Source of the DNA: CAMCHP01 sp036835325 | Lineage (GTDB): Bacteria > Bacteroidota > Bacteroidia > Flavobacteriales_D > Sanyastnellaceae | DNA length: 5,381 nt | Assembly (NCBI GenBank): GCA_036835325.1 | Contig: DAITMF010000097.1 | Coordinates: forward strand, 1-5,381 | Direction: 5' to 3' | Shown: in pieces, positions 1 through 5,381 of the stretch | Position numbering within the stretch: the first letter of the stretch is position 1 | How the letters are laid out: each line of letters begins with the position of its first letter | Translations under genes and position numbers: made by a program | The notes under the pieces: generated by a model | Database searches by the model: none | What the model was told of the DNA's origin: nothing | The model's input: only the letters and a program-made list of their open reading frames with translations

Positions 1-76
1 CTTGAAGGTCAGTGAATGCGTTGTTCCATGTAAAACCGCTGCCGTTGCCGGTGGCTGTTGGGTTCACAAAAACGAT
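1..76 (-). repeat. Start of beta-helix module 2 of the downstream protein (partial)
   Basis: Only the lead-in is present: IVFVNPTATG, then a GSGFTWNNAFTDLQ stretch that runs off the window. At both protein and DNA level it is nearly identical to the lead-in of the first visible module of the upstream gene (5305-5379). Confidence 0.85.
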
Positions 77-1096
77 TGGTCGGTCGACGTATTCGTAGCA
101 TCCTGCGTCGGGTGCAACGTTCATGACGCGCGGCCGTCCGTTAAGGTCGCGGTTTGACGAAACAATCGACAAACTGCCGTGGTCAATCGCCGGTGAAGAG
201 GCCTGCAAACGGTAGTCACCTGCTGCTTGGTTGACAAACAGAGGGCTCGCTGTAATGAGGTTTTCTGCCGTAAGCGTCGCACCAAGAACGGGGCCTTCAG
301 ACACGCTGTTGCCAATGTAATCGAGTATTGAGCTGTTGAAGCTTCCTTCGGCAATGATCGAATTGTACACCCGGACATCCGCCACAGGCGCCCCCCCAAT
401 CACATTGGAAATGCCTCCGAGCACATTGCCGCTGAAGGTGCAATGGCGGATTTCGATGATGCCTCCGGCTGAACCATGTATGAGTCCTGAATTGCTGGTA
501 TTCGTATTGCCTTCAACCAAGCAGTTGTCGAACGCAGCTATACCCGAAACTACGGCTACAGAAGCGCCCTCGGCTTGGTTGTTTCCGAAGCTACAATTGC
601 GCACCCAGAGTGTTGCGCCAGGTGCAACGTTTATTGCTCCGGTGCTAAGAGGTGTTTCATCGTAGCATCCGCGGAGGCGAAAACCATCGACGATGACCTC
701 GGTTCCCACAACATTGATGAGCCGACGTGAATTGTCGGTGTTGATTAAAGCAATGCCAATATCGCCTGAGATCACCGTTAGGTTGGCCGTCCAATTGCGT
801 TGGTTACGGCTGGTTTCGGTGCCGTTGAAGCCGCCGTAGAGGGCGACGCCTTCGTTTAAAACCAAAACAGCGTTTCGGTTGGGCGAATCGGTTGGCCGGT
901 AAACCCCCGCAGCCACCCAGATTTCATCGCCGGGTTGCGCAACGAACAGCGCGTTGTAAAGGTTGGTGAATGCGTTTGTCCACGACACCCCGGTTGGAGG
1001 TCCTACAGCATTCTCGTCTACATAAATCACAGCTCCCTGGGCGATCTCAGCGGTGAGCGCAACGAGCATAAAAACGGCGAAACGAAGCACTTTCAT
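1..1096 (-). CDS. Secreted beta-helix module protein, paralogue of the upstream gene (3' partial)
   Basis: The ATG at 1094-1096 opens a frame of 365 codons that runs off the window at base 1 without a stop. An in-frame TAA two codons upstream (1100-1102) rules out a longer start. The next ATG, codon 10, would remove the charged end of the signal peptide. Residues 1-21 form a Sec-type signal peptide (K2, R5, hydrophobic core, likely cut near AQG/A). Residues 23-340 form one complete module: EIWVAAGVY at 58-66, LYGGF at 86-90, ETSRNQRNW at 94-102, SGDIG at 110-114, a core with NCSFGNN-like turns, then SSPAIDHG at 300-307 and DAGCYE at 330-335. A second module starts at residue 341. The gene lies 101 bases after the stop of the other gene, in the same direction, so co-transcription is possible. 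No Shine-Dalgarno sequence precedes the ATG. A secreted structural or adhesive protein is inferred; the enzymatic role, if any, is unknown. Confidence 0.88.
   Translation of the reverse strand, partial: MKVLRFAVFMLVALTAEIAQGAVIYVDENAVGPPTGVSWTNAFTNLYNALFVAQPGDEIWVAAGVYRPTDSPNRNAVLVLNEGVALYGGFNGTETSRNQRNWTANLTVISGDIGIALINTDNSRRLINVVGTEVIVDGFRLRGCYDETPLSTGAINVAPGATLWVRNCSFGNNQAEGASVAVVSGIAAFDNCLVEGNTNTSNSGLIHGSAGGIIEIRHCTFSGNVLGGISNVIGGAPVADVRVYNSIIAEGSFNSSILDYIGNSVSEGPVLGATLTAENLITASPLFVNQAAGDYRLQASSPAIDHGSLSIVSSNRDLNGRPRVMNVAPDAGCYEYVDRPIVFVNPTATGNGSGFTWNNAFTDLQ
24..78. repeat. 55-base direct repeat, copy 1 (partner at 5327-5381)
   Basis: Aligned by eye with 5327-5381, this copy differs at 2 of 55 positions (56 and 65). 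Bases 24-55 are identical to 5327-5358, a 32-base exact run. It encodes the module lead-in IVFVNPTATG and the following residues through TW. Both copies are in the same orientation, 5303 bases apart, and may extend beyond the right-hand end of the window. Confidence 0.95.
77..1030 (-). repeat. Beta-helix module 1 of the downstream protein
   Basis: This 318-codon module starts at VIYVDENAVG and ends just before IVFVNPTATG. It carries every framework element: NAFTNLYNAL, EIWVAAGVY, LYGGF, QRNW, SGDIG, and the closing pair GDYRLQASSPAIDHG and DAGCYE. The core has Asn/Cys turns (NCSFGNN, NCLVEGN, HCTFSGN) expected for coils of a right-handed parallel beta-helix. It is recognisably homologous to the four modules of the upstream protein. 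Confidence 0.85.
1034..1096 (-). other. Sec signal peptide of the downstream gene
   Basis: The first 21 residues have the classic three-part form: a short basic start (K2, R5), a hydrophobic core FAVFMLVALTA, and a polar end with small residues AQGA. Cleavage after G21 (A at -3, G at -1) gives a mature protein starting AVIYVDENAVG, directly at the first module. No lipobox cysteine follows, so a lipoprotein is not indicated. The exact cleavage site is inferred. Confidence 0.8.
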
Positions 1097-1146
1097 GGGT
1101 TAGGTATTGCATGTTGTAAAGCTCGTTCACGAAATCGGCGCGGCAT

Positions 1147-1162
1147 TCACCCAATTGGGTGA
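1147..1162. promoter_or_regulatory. Perfect 16-base palindrome between the two genes
   Basis: TCACCCAATTGGGTGA is its own reverse complement and lies centrally in the 101-base gap, 35 bases after the upstream stop and 50 bases before the downstream ATG. It could bind a dimeric regulator, or fold in RNA as a six-pair stem with an AATT loop. On the coding strand it is followed by ATGCCG and not by a T run, so a standard intrinsic terminator is not supported. A smaller palindrome, CAGCGCTG, lies nearby at about 1178-1185. The function is inferred only from position and symmetry. Confidence 0.45.
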
Positions 1163-1197
1163 TTTGATCGGTTATTGCAGCGCTGTTTTCGCATGAC

Positions 1198-4100
1198 TTA
1201 GAAATTGCAGGTCGACCCAAAAACAGACAGGAAAACAAGTAAATCAGCGGTACCGGTGCTGTCATCGCCGTTTAGGTCGGTCGCACAGTTTGACGGGCAA
1301 CCGAACTCAGCAAGAAAAATCAGAAGGTCGCTTGCACCTACTACGAAATCACCGTCAAAATCACCCGGGCAATCGGGTGTAGGGTTGAAGAAATAAGGGC
1401 TTTCAAAGCATCCAAGATCAACAGCATTGCCTTGAATGCGTGGGTTCAATGTCAAGTCAAGGGTTGATTCGACAAACGCATTGTTTCCCGCATCTACAGC
1501 CGGTGAGAATTCCGTTAGGGTGAAATCGTCATTTTGTGGACTTGCAAACAGTGGATTGCTGAACGAAACATTCTCGGCAATTTGATCAAGGGGGGCATCC
1601 GAGAGAATGCAATTGTAGAGATCAAACCCCTCATTGAGTGTAGCTTGGATGAGTGGGTTTTGCCAAATGATCGTATTTTCTATGACCTTGCTTCCACTAG
1701 TTGTTCCAAACAACTGACTTCCATTGGAAATTATTCTTCGCGAAAAATTGTTGTTTCCGGATCTAGAATTCTCGCTGAAGGTGCAATTTGATACGGAGAT
1801 GTTGTCTTCGAATCCGAGAGATATCAAGCCGGATTGTCCGATGTTATTTCTTATGAAAAGGCAATTCTGAAACTCTATTGTTCCCACTGTCGCAGATGTA
1901 AAGACCTTGAACAGCCCAAAAGTGTTTGCGTTCGCTTTCGTTATACAGTGGGTCATTGAGAATTCAACTCCGGAATCAAAATATATCACACCTGTTCTGA
2001 AGAAGCCAGGCTCAGTGGTAGCTTCGACCAGATTATTGGCACCCGTGATGGTAACACCACTCATAGTGGATTTTTCTTCTATCCTAAAAAGCAAAATACT
2101 ATTGTCTAAGGGAGTATTTACATCACCAATTTCGCCTGAAAATATGACCTCGTTTAGCGCCCAGTTGCGTTCGTCGCGACTGGTTTCGACTCCTGCAAAT
2201 CCGCCATAGACATCTGTTCCATTCAAGAGGTACCAATAGTCTAAGCGATTGTCGTTATCTGTGGGATAATAGGTACCTGCAGCTACCCAGATTTGGTTTC
2301 CATTCTGCTCACTCAAGGCCTCTTGAAGTGTAGGAAACGCATCAGCCCACGATCGTCCAGTTCGAAAACCTGTAGCACTCTGATCGACAAAAACCACCGG
2401 TTTGTCTTCAAACTCATAGCATCCAAGATCCGGTGAAGGTCCATAGACGCGTGGTCGTCCGTCAAGGTCACTCGACACAGAGCTGAATGTGACTGCCCCG
2501 GCATCTCTTGCTGGCGACGCTCCTGTTAACCTATAGGAATCGGCTTCGAACTCCGGTGAAACGCCGATGATGTTGTTGCCAACGGCTTCGCCGTTTTGCA
2601 ATGTGAGTGCACTCAAAAGGCAATTGGTGACATCGGAGATGTTCGGGCTTGAAAGCCCGCCATCCTCTTGCCACAGAATACTGTTGCGCATGAACAGCGT
2701 GCCTTGGTTTGTACCACTAATGGGTGATTTGACACTTGTAAGGCGTGTGTTATTTACAATAGTAGTATGAACCACCGAGAGCGAAGCGGTTCCAAGGAGG
2801 TGAATGCAGCCCGTTTCATTCGCAGTATTTGATTCAATTAGGCAATTCTCGAGCAATGCACTTGATGAAGACAGGAACAGGGCACTACCCCGTCTACTTG
2901 AATTGCTGTGTATGTGGCAGTTCAAAACATCCACATTGTTTGATGCCACGACATTAAGGGCTCGTGCGGTAGTCGACGCGTTAAGATCTTCCTGGGCATT
3001 GCGCAATTCGAACCCATCAATGGTGTTTCCTATGCCATTGCTTGATATATTGAACAGCAACTTGCTACGGACAATCTCGCCCAGCGCATTCTCTCCTAAA
3101 TACCCATCAATCACCGTCTTCGACATTCCATTTCGTTGGCGGGTACTGGTTTCACCTCCGTTAAAGCCGCCGATAAGGTGCACGTCGTCGGGCACATCAA
3201 AAAATGCGTCCACATCAAATACATCGCTGGACGTGTAAACATCGTCAGTGACCCATACCTGACTGCCGGCCTGTGCGGCTGTCAAAGCAGACTGGAGATC
3301 TTTAAAGGCATCGTTCCATGTTCTGCCGGTTCCTCCACCGGTAGCGTTTTGATCAACAAACCACACCTGACGATCGGCCCATTCGTAGCAACCGGCATCC
3401 GGTTTTGAACCGTACACTCTGGCAGTTAGGTTGAGGTCTGATTTCGGGTTCAATGCAAACTCTCCTCCGAAATCCAAGGCCGGCGAATTTGCACTTAACC
3501 GGTAATCATTTCCGTTGGGATTCACAAAAAGAGGGTCTGCAAGGAGAACGGTGTTGCTGTTTGCAAAGAAACTTGTATTGGGCACTATGGAATTATGGAT
3601 CGATAGACTCGCAAAATTGGTAGCTACACCTGGCTGCCAAAGGATAGAATTCGTGACCTCAAACTCCTGGTCGCTTGCTGAGAAAATATCGATGATGCTA
3701 TTCCCTGCAATGGTTACACTGTTCAGAGTGGCTCGGCCTGTTCCAGCGGCATTCAATAAGATTTCTGCAACATTGTTCGCTAAAAGACAGCCAACAAGTT
3801 CAATTTCTGCTCCAAAAGAATACAGAAACATAAAATTGCTGTGATTGTCATTCAGGACGCAATTCCGAATAATCACCTTGCTTGTTGTCGTGAAAGTTAA
3901 ACATGGGTTGCTCCCCTCACTGAACGAACGCCTGATGCTGAAACCATCGATGATAACCGGGTCATCCTGAAAGTTGACACGAATCAGCACCTTTGTGTTG
4001 TCGGAAAGGTCGTTCACAACCCCAATCTCACCCGAGAGAACGGTCACATTCTCCACCCAGTTGCGTTGATCTGAGCGTGTTTCTGTTCCGCTAAACCCAC

Positions 4101-5381
4101 CGAGCAGAGAGACTCCACCAGGTATTTCGAAAGCGACATCTCGGTCAGTGCCAGTCGTTGGTTTGTAAGCCCCTGAAGCTACCCAAATCTGCTCTCCAGG
4201 CATTGCCACTGAGAGTGCATGCTGTAAATCGGTAAAGGCATTCACCCATGAGCTTCCGTTGTTCGAGCCGGTGGCAGCCGCATTCACATAAATCACAGGA
4301 AGGAGCTCAAGTGCTGCCTCATAGGCACCGAAGTCAACCTGACCGAGCGCCACGCGGGGGGCGCCATTGGCATCGCGATTGCTCAAAACAACGGTTGTAT
4401 CACCTGTGTTGAACCCAAAAGAAGATAGAATAAGTCGGTAATCATCGTCAGTGGGTTTTAAAAAGCCAGGTTCGCCAAAGCTCACCATCTCTCCTATCTG
4501 GGGCAACTCATCACCCTCAATGATGCTAAACGAAACACTTGTGGCGTTAGGGGTAATGTTAGCAACACTTCCCCCACCGTTAAGATCATTTCCTGAAATA
4601 ATCGAATTTCGGATGTTCGTGAAAACGTAGGAATGCACCAGGTAAGCATTGGCTGCGTTCACGAAAGTGTTCTGACTAACTGTGCAATTGATCAGATCAA
4701 TCGCACCAAAGGTCGAAGTGATAACCCCCTTTTCGGCAACCGCAGAGGTGTTGGCGTTCCTGTATAACGCAGTGCTTTCAAGGTAAGCGTTGGCTGTTCC
4801 GCAAAACATGGCTGACGAAACTGGGGCGATGTTGCTGCGAATGATCGACGAAACCACATTGAGTTGAGAGGTGTTTTGGAGGTAGATCCCTGCTCCTTCG
4901 TCAATCGCACTGTTGCTATGGATATCGCAATTGACGACATTCACAATGCTCGCATTGTTGACCCGAATACCTGCGCCTCGTTGTCGCTGAATCGCATTTC
5001 CATCGGCCGTGCCATTGGTGATTTCAAAGCCGTTCAGTGTGAATTCGGCAGTCGCATCGTTGCAAACAACAACGTTGTACGTGTTGTCTTGGGTTCCCGG
5101 ACCACCCAAATCACCCGATAGAATGCTTGGATTCTCTTTCAAGTTGCGTTGCCCAAGAGCGTTCTCGCCCCCTGCAAACCCACCGTATACAGGAACATTT
5201 GGCGGTAGGTTGAAGCTTTCGGAGCGATTCCCGGTCGTTGAGGGTTTGTAGATTCCCGTTTTGACCCAAATCTGTTCACCGGGCTGTGCGACGGCCAGTG
5301 CTTGTTGCAAATCAGTTAGAGCGTTATTCCATGTAAAACCGCTGCCGTTGCCGGTGGCCGTTGGGTTTACAAAAACGATTG
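1198..5381 (-). CDS. Multi-module beta-helix surface protein with dockerin-like C-terminus (5' partial)
   Basis: This is the C-terminal 1393 residues of a very large protein; the true start lies beyond the window. The frame is open from 5379 to the TAA at 1198-1200. Numbering residue 1 at base 5379, four modules follow: 1-361, 362-671, 672-994 and 995-1335. Each has a lead-in (for example VIYVNAAATG), a QIWVAxGxY stretch, GGFxGxET and QRN motifs, a beta-helix core with turns such as NCLIESNTA, and a closing motif such as SPARDAG...DLGCYE. A dockerin-like tail fills 1336-1393. The closing motif belongs to choice-of-anchor Q proteins with a pectin-lyase-like right-handed beta-helix. Location outside the cell is inferred from the architecture and from the signal peptide of the neighbouring paralogue. 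No lyase or hydrolase active site could be identified, so adhesion, glycan binding or a structural role remain open. A TTG at 5310 could be taken as a start, but module sequence continues upstream of it. The family call is firm; the function is not. Confidence 0.9.
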   Translation of the reverse strand, partial: IVFVNPTATGNGSGFTWNNALTDLQQALAVAQPGEQIWVKTGIYKPSTTGNRSESFNLPPNVPVYGGFAGGENALGQRNLKENPSILSGDLGGPGTQDNTYNVVVCNDATAEFTLNGFEITNGTADGNAIQRQRGAGIRVNNASIVNVVNCDIHSNSAIDEGAGIYLQNTSQLNVVSSIIRSNIAPVSSAMFCGTANAYLESTALYRNANTSAVAEKGVITSTFGAIDLINCTVSQNTFVNAANAYLVHSYVFTNIRNSIISGNDLNGGGSVANITPNATSVSFSIIEGDELPQIGEMVSFGEPGFLKPTDDDYRLILSSFGFNTGDTTVVLSNRDANGAPRVALGQVDFGAYEAALELLPVIYVNAAATGSNNGSSWVNAFTDLQHALSVAMPGEQIWVASGAYKPTTGTDRDVAFEIPGGVSLLGGFSGTETRSDQRNWVENVTVLSGEIGVVNDLSDNTKVLIRVNFQDDPVIIDGFSIRRSFSEGSNPCLTFTTTSKVIIRNCVLNDNHSNFMFLYSFGAEIELVGCLLANNVAEILLNAAGTGRATLNSVTIAGNSIIDIFSASDQEFEVTNSILWQPGVATNFASLSIHNSIVPNTSFFANSNTVLLADPLFVNPNGNDYRLSANSPALDFGGEFALNPKSDLNLTARVYGSKPDAGCYEWADRQVWFVDQNATGGGTGRTWNDAFKDLQSALTAAQAGSQVWVTDDVYTSSDVFDVDAFFDVPDDVHLIGGFNGGETSTRQRNGMSKTVIDGYLGENALGEIVRSKLLFNISSNGIGNTIDGFELRNAQEDLNASTTARALNVVASNNVDVLNCHIHSNSSRRGSALFLSSSSALLENCLIESNTANETGCIHLLGTASLSVVHTTIVNNTRLTSVKSPISGTNQGTLFMRNSILWQEDGGLSSPNISDVTNCLLSALTLQNGEAVGNNIIGVSPEFEADSYRLTGASPARDAGAVTFSSVSSDLDGRPRVYGPSPDLGCYEFEDKPVVFVDQSATGFRTGRSWADAFPTLQEALSEQNGNQIWVAAGTYYPTDNDNRLDYWYLLNGTDVYGGFAGVETSRDERNWALNEVIFSGEIGDVNTPLDNSILLFRIEEKSTMSGVTITGANNLVEATTEPGFFRTGVIYFDSGVEFSMTHCITKANANTFGLFKVFTSATVGTIEFQNCLFIRNNIGQSGLISLGFEDNISVSNCTFSENSRSGNNNFSRRIISNGSQLFGTTSGSKVIENTIIWQNPLIQATLNEGFDLYNCILSDAPLDQIAENVSFSNPLFASPQNDDFTLTEFSPAVDAGNNAFVESTLDLTLNPRIQGNAVDLGCFESPYFFNPTPDCPGDFDGDFVVGASDLLIFLAEFGCPSNCATDLNGDDSTGTADLLVFLSVFGSTCNF
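1201..1374 (-). other. Dockerin-like C-terminal domain, two EF-hand-type loops with bracketing Cys
   Basis: The last 58 residues of the upstream protein, numbered 1336-1393, contain two similar halves. The first loop, DFDGDFVVGASD, has acidic ligands at 1340, 1342, 1344 and 1351 and is followed by LLIFLAEFG. The second, DLNGDDSTGTAD, has D1368, N1370, D1372 and D1379 and is followed by LLVFLSVFG. This is the spacing of dockerin type I calcium-binding loops, each followed by an F-helix. Cysteines at 1337, 1361, 1365 and 1391 bracket the halves, as in the Cys-containing dockerin-like tails of exoproteins from several environmental bacterial groups. Its likely role is anchoring or assembly outside the cell; whether a cohesin partner exists cannot be seen here. 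Confidence 0.82.
1375..2397 (-). repeat. Beta-helix module D of the upstream protein plus linker
   Basis: The last module covers 341 codons, including a short linker (PYFFNPTP) before the C-terminal tail. It begins VVFVDQSATG and carries NQIWVAAGTYYPTDND, VYGGFAGVETSR, ERNW and SGEIG. Core turns include NCLFIRNN, NCTFSEN, and ENTIIWQ in the place of NSILWQ. It closes with FSPAVDAG, LNPRIQG and DLGCFE. Its core is markedly richer in A+T than its framework ends. Confidence 0.84.
2398..3366 (-). repeat. Beta-helix module C of the upstream protein, with a diverged front part
   Basis: This module has 323 codons. It begins VWFVDQNATG and keeps QVWV, LIGGFNGGET and RQRN. The WVAxGxYxPT segment is replaced by an Asp-rich stretch, and the W and SGEIG after RQRN are lost. 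The core contains NCHIHSN, NCLIESNTA and RNSILWQ. It closes with DSYRLTGASPARDAG, DLDGRPRVYG and DLGCYE, the closest match in the protein to the choice-of-anchor Q consensus as I know it. Confidence 0.85.
3367..4296 (-). repeat. Beta-helix module B of the upstream protein
   Basis: This module has 310 codons. It begins VIYVNAAATG and shows QIWVASGAYKPTTG, LLGGFSGTET, DQRNW and SGEIG. Core turns include NCVLNDN and GCLLANN, followed by TNSILWQ, which recurs in modules C and D. It closes with NDYRLSANSPALDFG and DAGCYE. Confidence 0.85.
4297..5379 (-). repeat. Beta-helix module A of the upstream protein
   Basis: This is the longest visible module, at 361 codons. It opens with IVFVNPTATG and contains QALAVAQPGEQIWVKTG, VYGGFAG, GQRN and SGDLG. 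The core has repeated turns such as NCDIHSN, SSIIRSN and NCTVSQN. The closing motif departs from the others: the usual SPAxDxG is replaced by SFGFNTG and the final Cys by Ala (DFGAYE). Base 5379 is the first complete codon of the window, so the module is probably whole or nearly so. Confidence 0.83.
5327..5381. repeat. 55-base direct repeat, copy 2 (partner at 24-78)
   Basis: This is the second copy of the near-identical stretch, cut by the right-hand end of the window. It encodes the same lead-in residues in the upstream gene. Similarity falls off beyond the N-N-A codons on the other side: an F in one copy becomes L in the other. Confidence 0.95.

Noticed and set aside
1147..1162. Palindrome read as a rho-independent terminator
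   Set aside because: The stem is only six pairs around AATT and no T run follows on the coding strand.
1097..1197. Promoter for the downstream gene
   Set aside because: I found no acceptable TAnnTTTG-type or sigma-70-type pair with correct spacing; only weak fragments such as TTTACAAC are present.
1047..1265. 72-codon minus-strand frame spanning the gap between the genes
   Set aside because: It overlaps the dockerin-like tail and the signal peptide, both well supported in other frames, and its product looks like an out-of-frame read.
2804..3238. Plus-strand open frame of 144 codons, the longest on that strand
   Set aside because: It lies wholly antisense to module C, whose frame shows clear family motifs; its translation shows no recognisable domain. 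The other plus-strand frames are rejected for the same reason.
5308..5310. TTG at 5310 as the start of the upstream gene
   Set aside because: The same frame continues upstream to the window edge and encodes the module lead-in (VFVNPTATG), so the gene starts outside the window.
4297..5379. Polysaccharide lyase activity for the beta-helix modules
   Set aside because: The fold is shared with pectate lyases, but no conserved catalytic Arg/Lys or Asp cluster could be recognised consistently among the modules.
1..5381. Repeats as a CRISPR array or mobile element
   Set aside because: The repeats are coding modules about 1 kb apart in one reading frame; there is no short regular repeat-spacer pattern, no terminal inverted repeats and no transposase.

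Overview
The window is almost entirely coding on the minus strand. It holds two incomplete genes in tandem for large secreted or surface proteins built from repeated right-handed beta-helix modules. The upstream gene (5381 down to 1198) enters from outside the window without its start. It gives 1393 in-frame codons: four consecutive modules of about 310-360 residues and a C-terminal dockerin-like pair of EF-hand-type loops. After a 101-base gap, the downstream gene starts at ATG 1096 with a Sec-type signal peptide, carries one full module, begins a second, and leaves the window at base 1.

Each module has the same layout. A lead-in of the type FV(D/N)xxATGxxxGxxW followed by LQxAL is joined to a framework (QIWVAxGxYxPT, GGFxGxETxRxQRN, SGEIG). 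A variable beta-helix core rich in NCxIxxN-type turns follows. The module closes with DYRLxxxSPAxDxG...DLxGxPRxxGxxxDxGCYE, the signature seen in choice-of-anchor Q proteins of the pectin-lyase-like superfamily. No catalytic residues could be assigned, so an adhesive, structural or glycan-binding surface role is inferred rather than shown.

The organism is probably a bacterium with large modular exoproteins. The Cys-bracketed dockerin-like tail, moderate GC and absence of a Shine-Dalgarno sequence would fit a marine Bacteroidota (Flavobacteriales-like) genome. Planctomycetota and related groups carry similar tails and cannot be excluded.

The most notable signal is that the two window ends are nearly the same sequence. 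Bases 24-78 and 5327-5381 match at 53 of 55 positions, including 32 identical bases in a row. This makes module 2 of the downstream gene closer to the first visible module of the upstream gene than to that gene's own other modules. It points to recent tandem gene duplication, or module exchange, with a period of about 5.3 kb. The only non-coding stretch, 1097-1197, holds a perfect 16-base palindrome and no convincing promoter or terminator. No RNA genes, CRISPR array, insertion sequence or plus-strand gene is supported.
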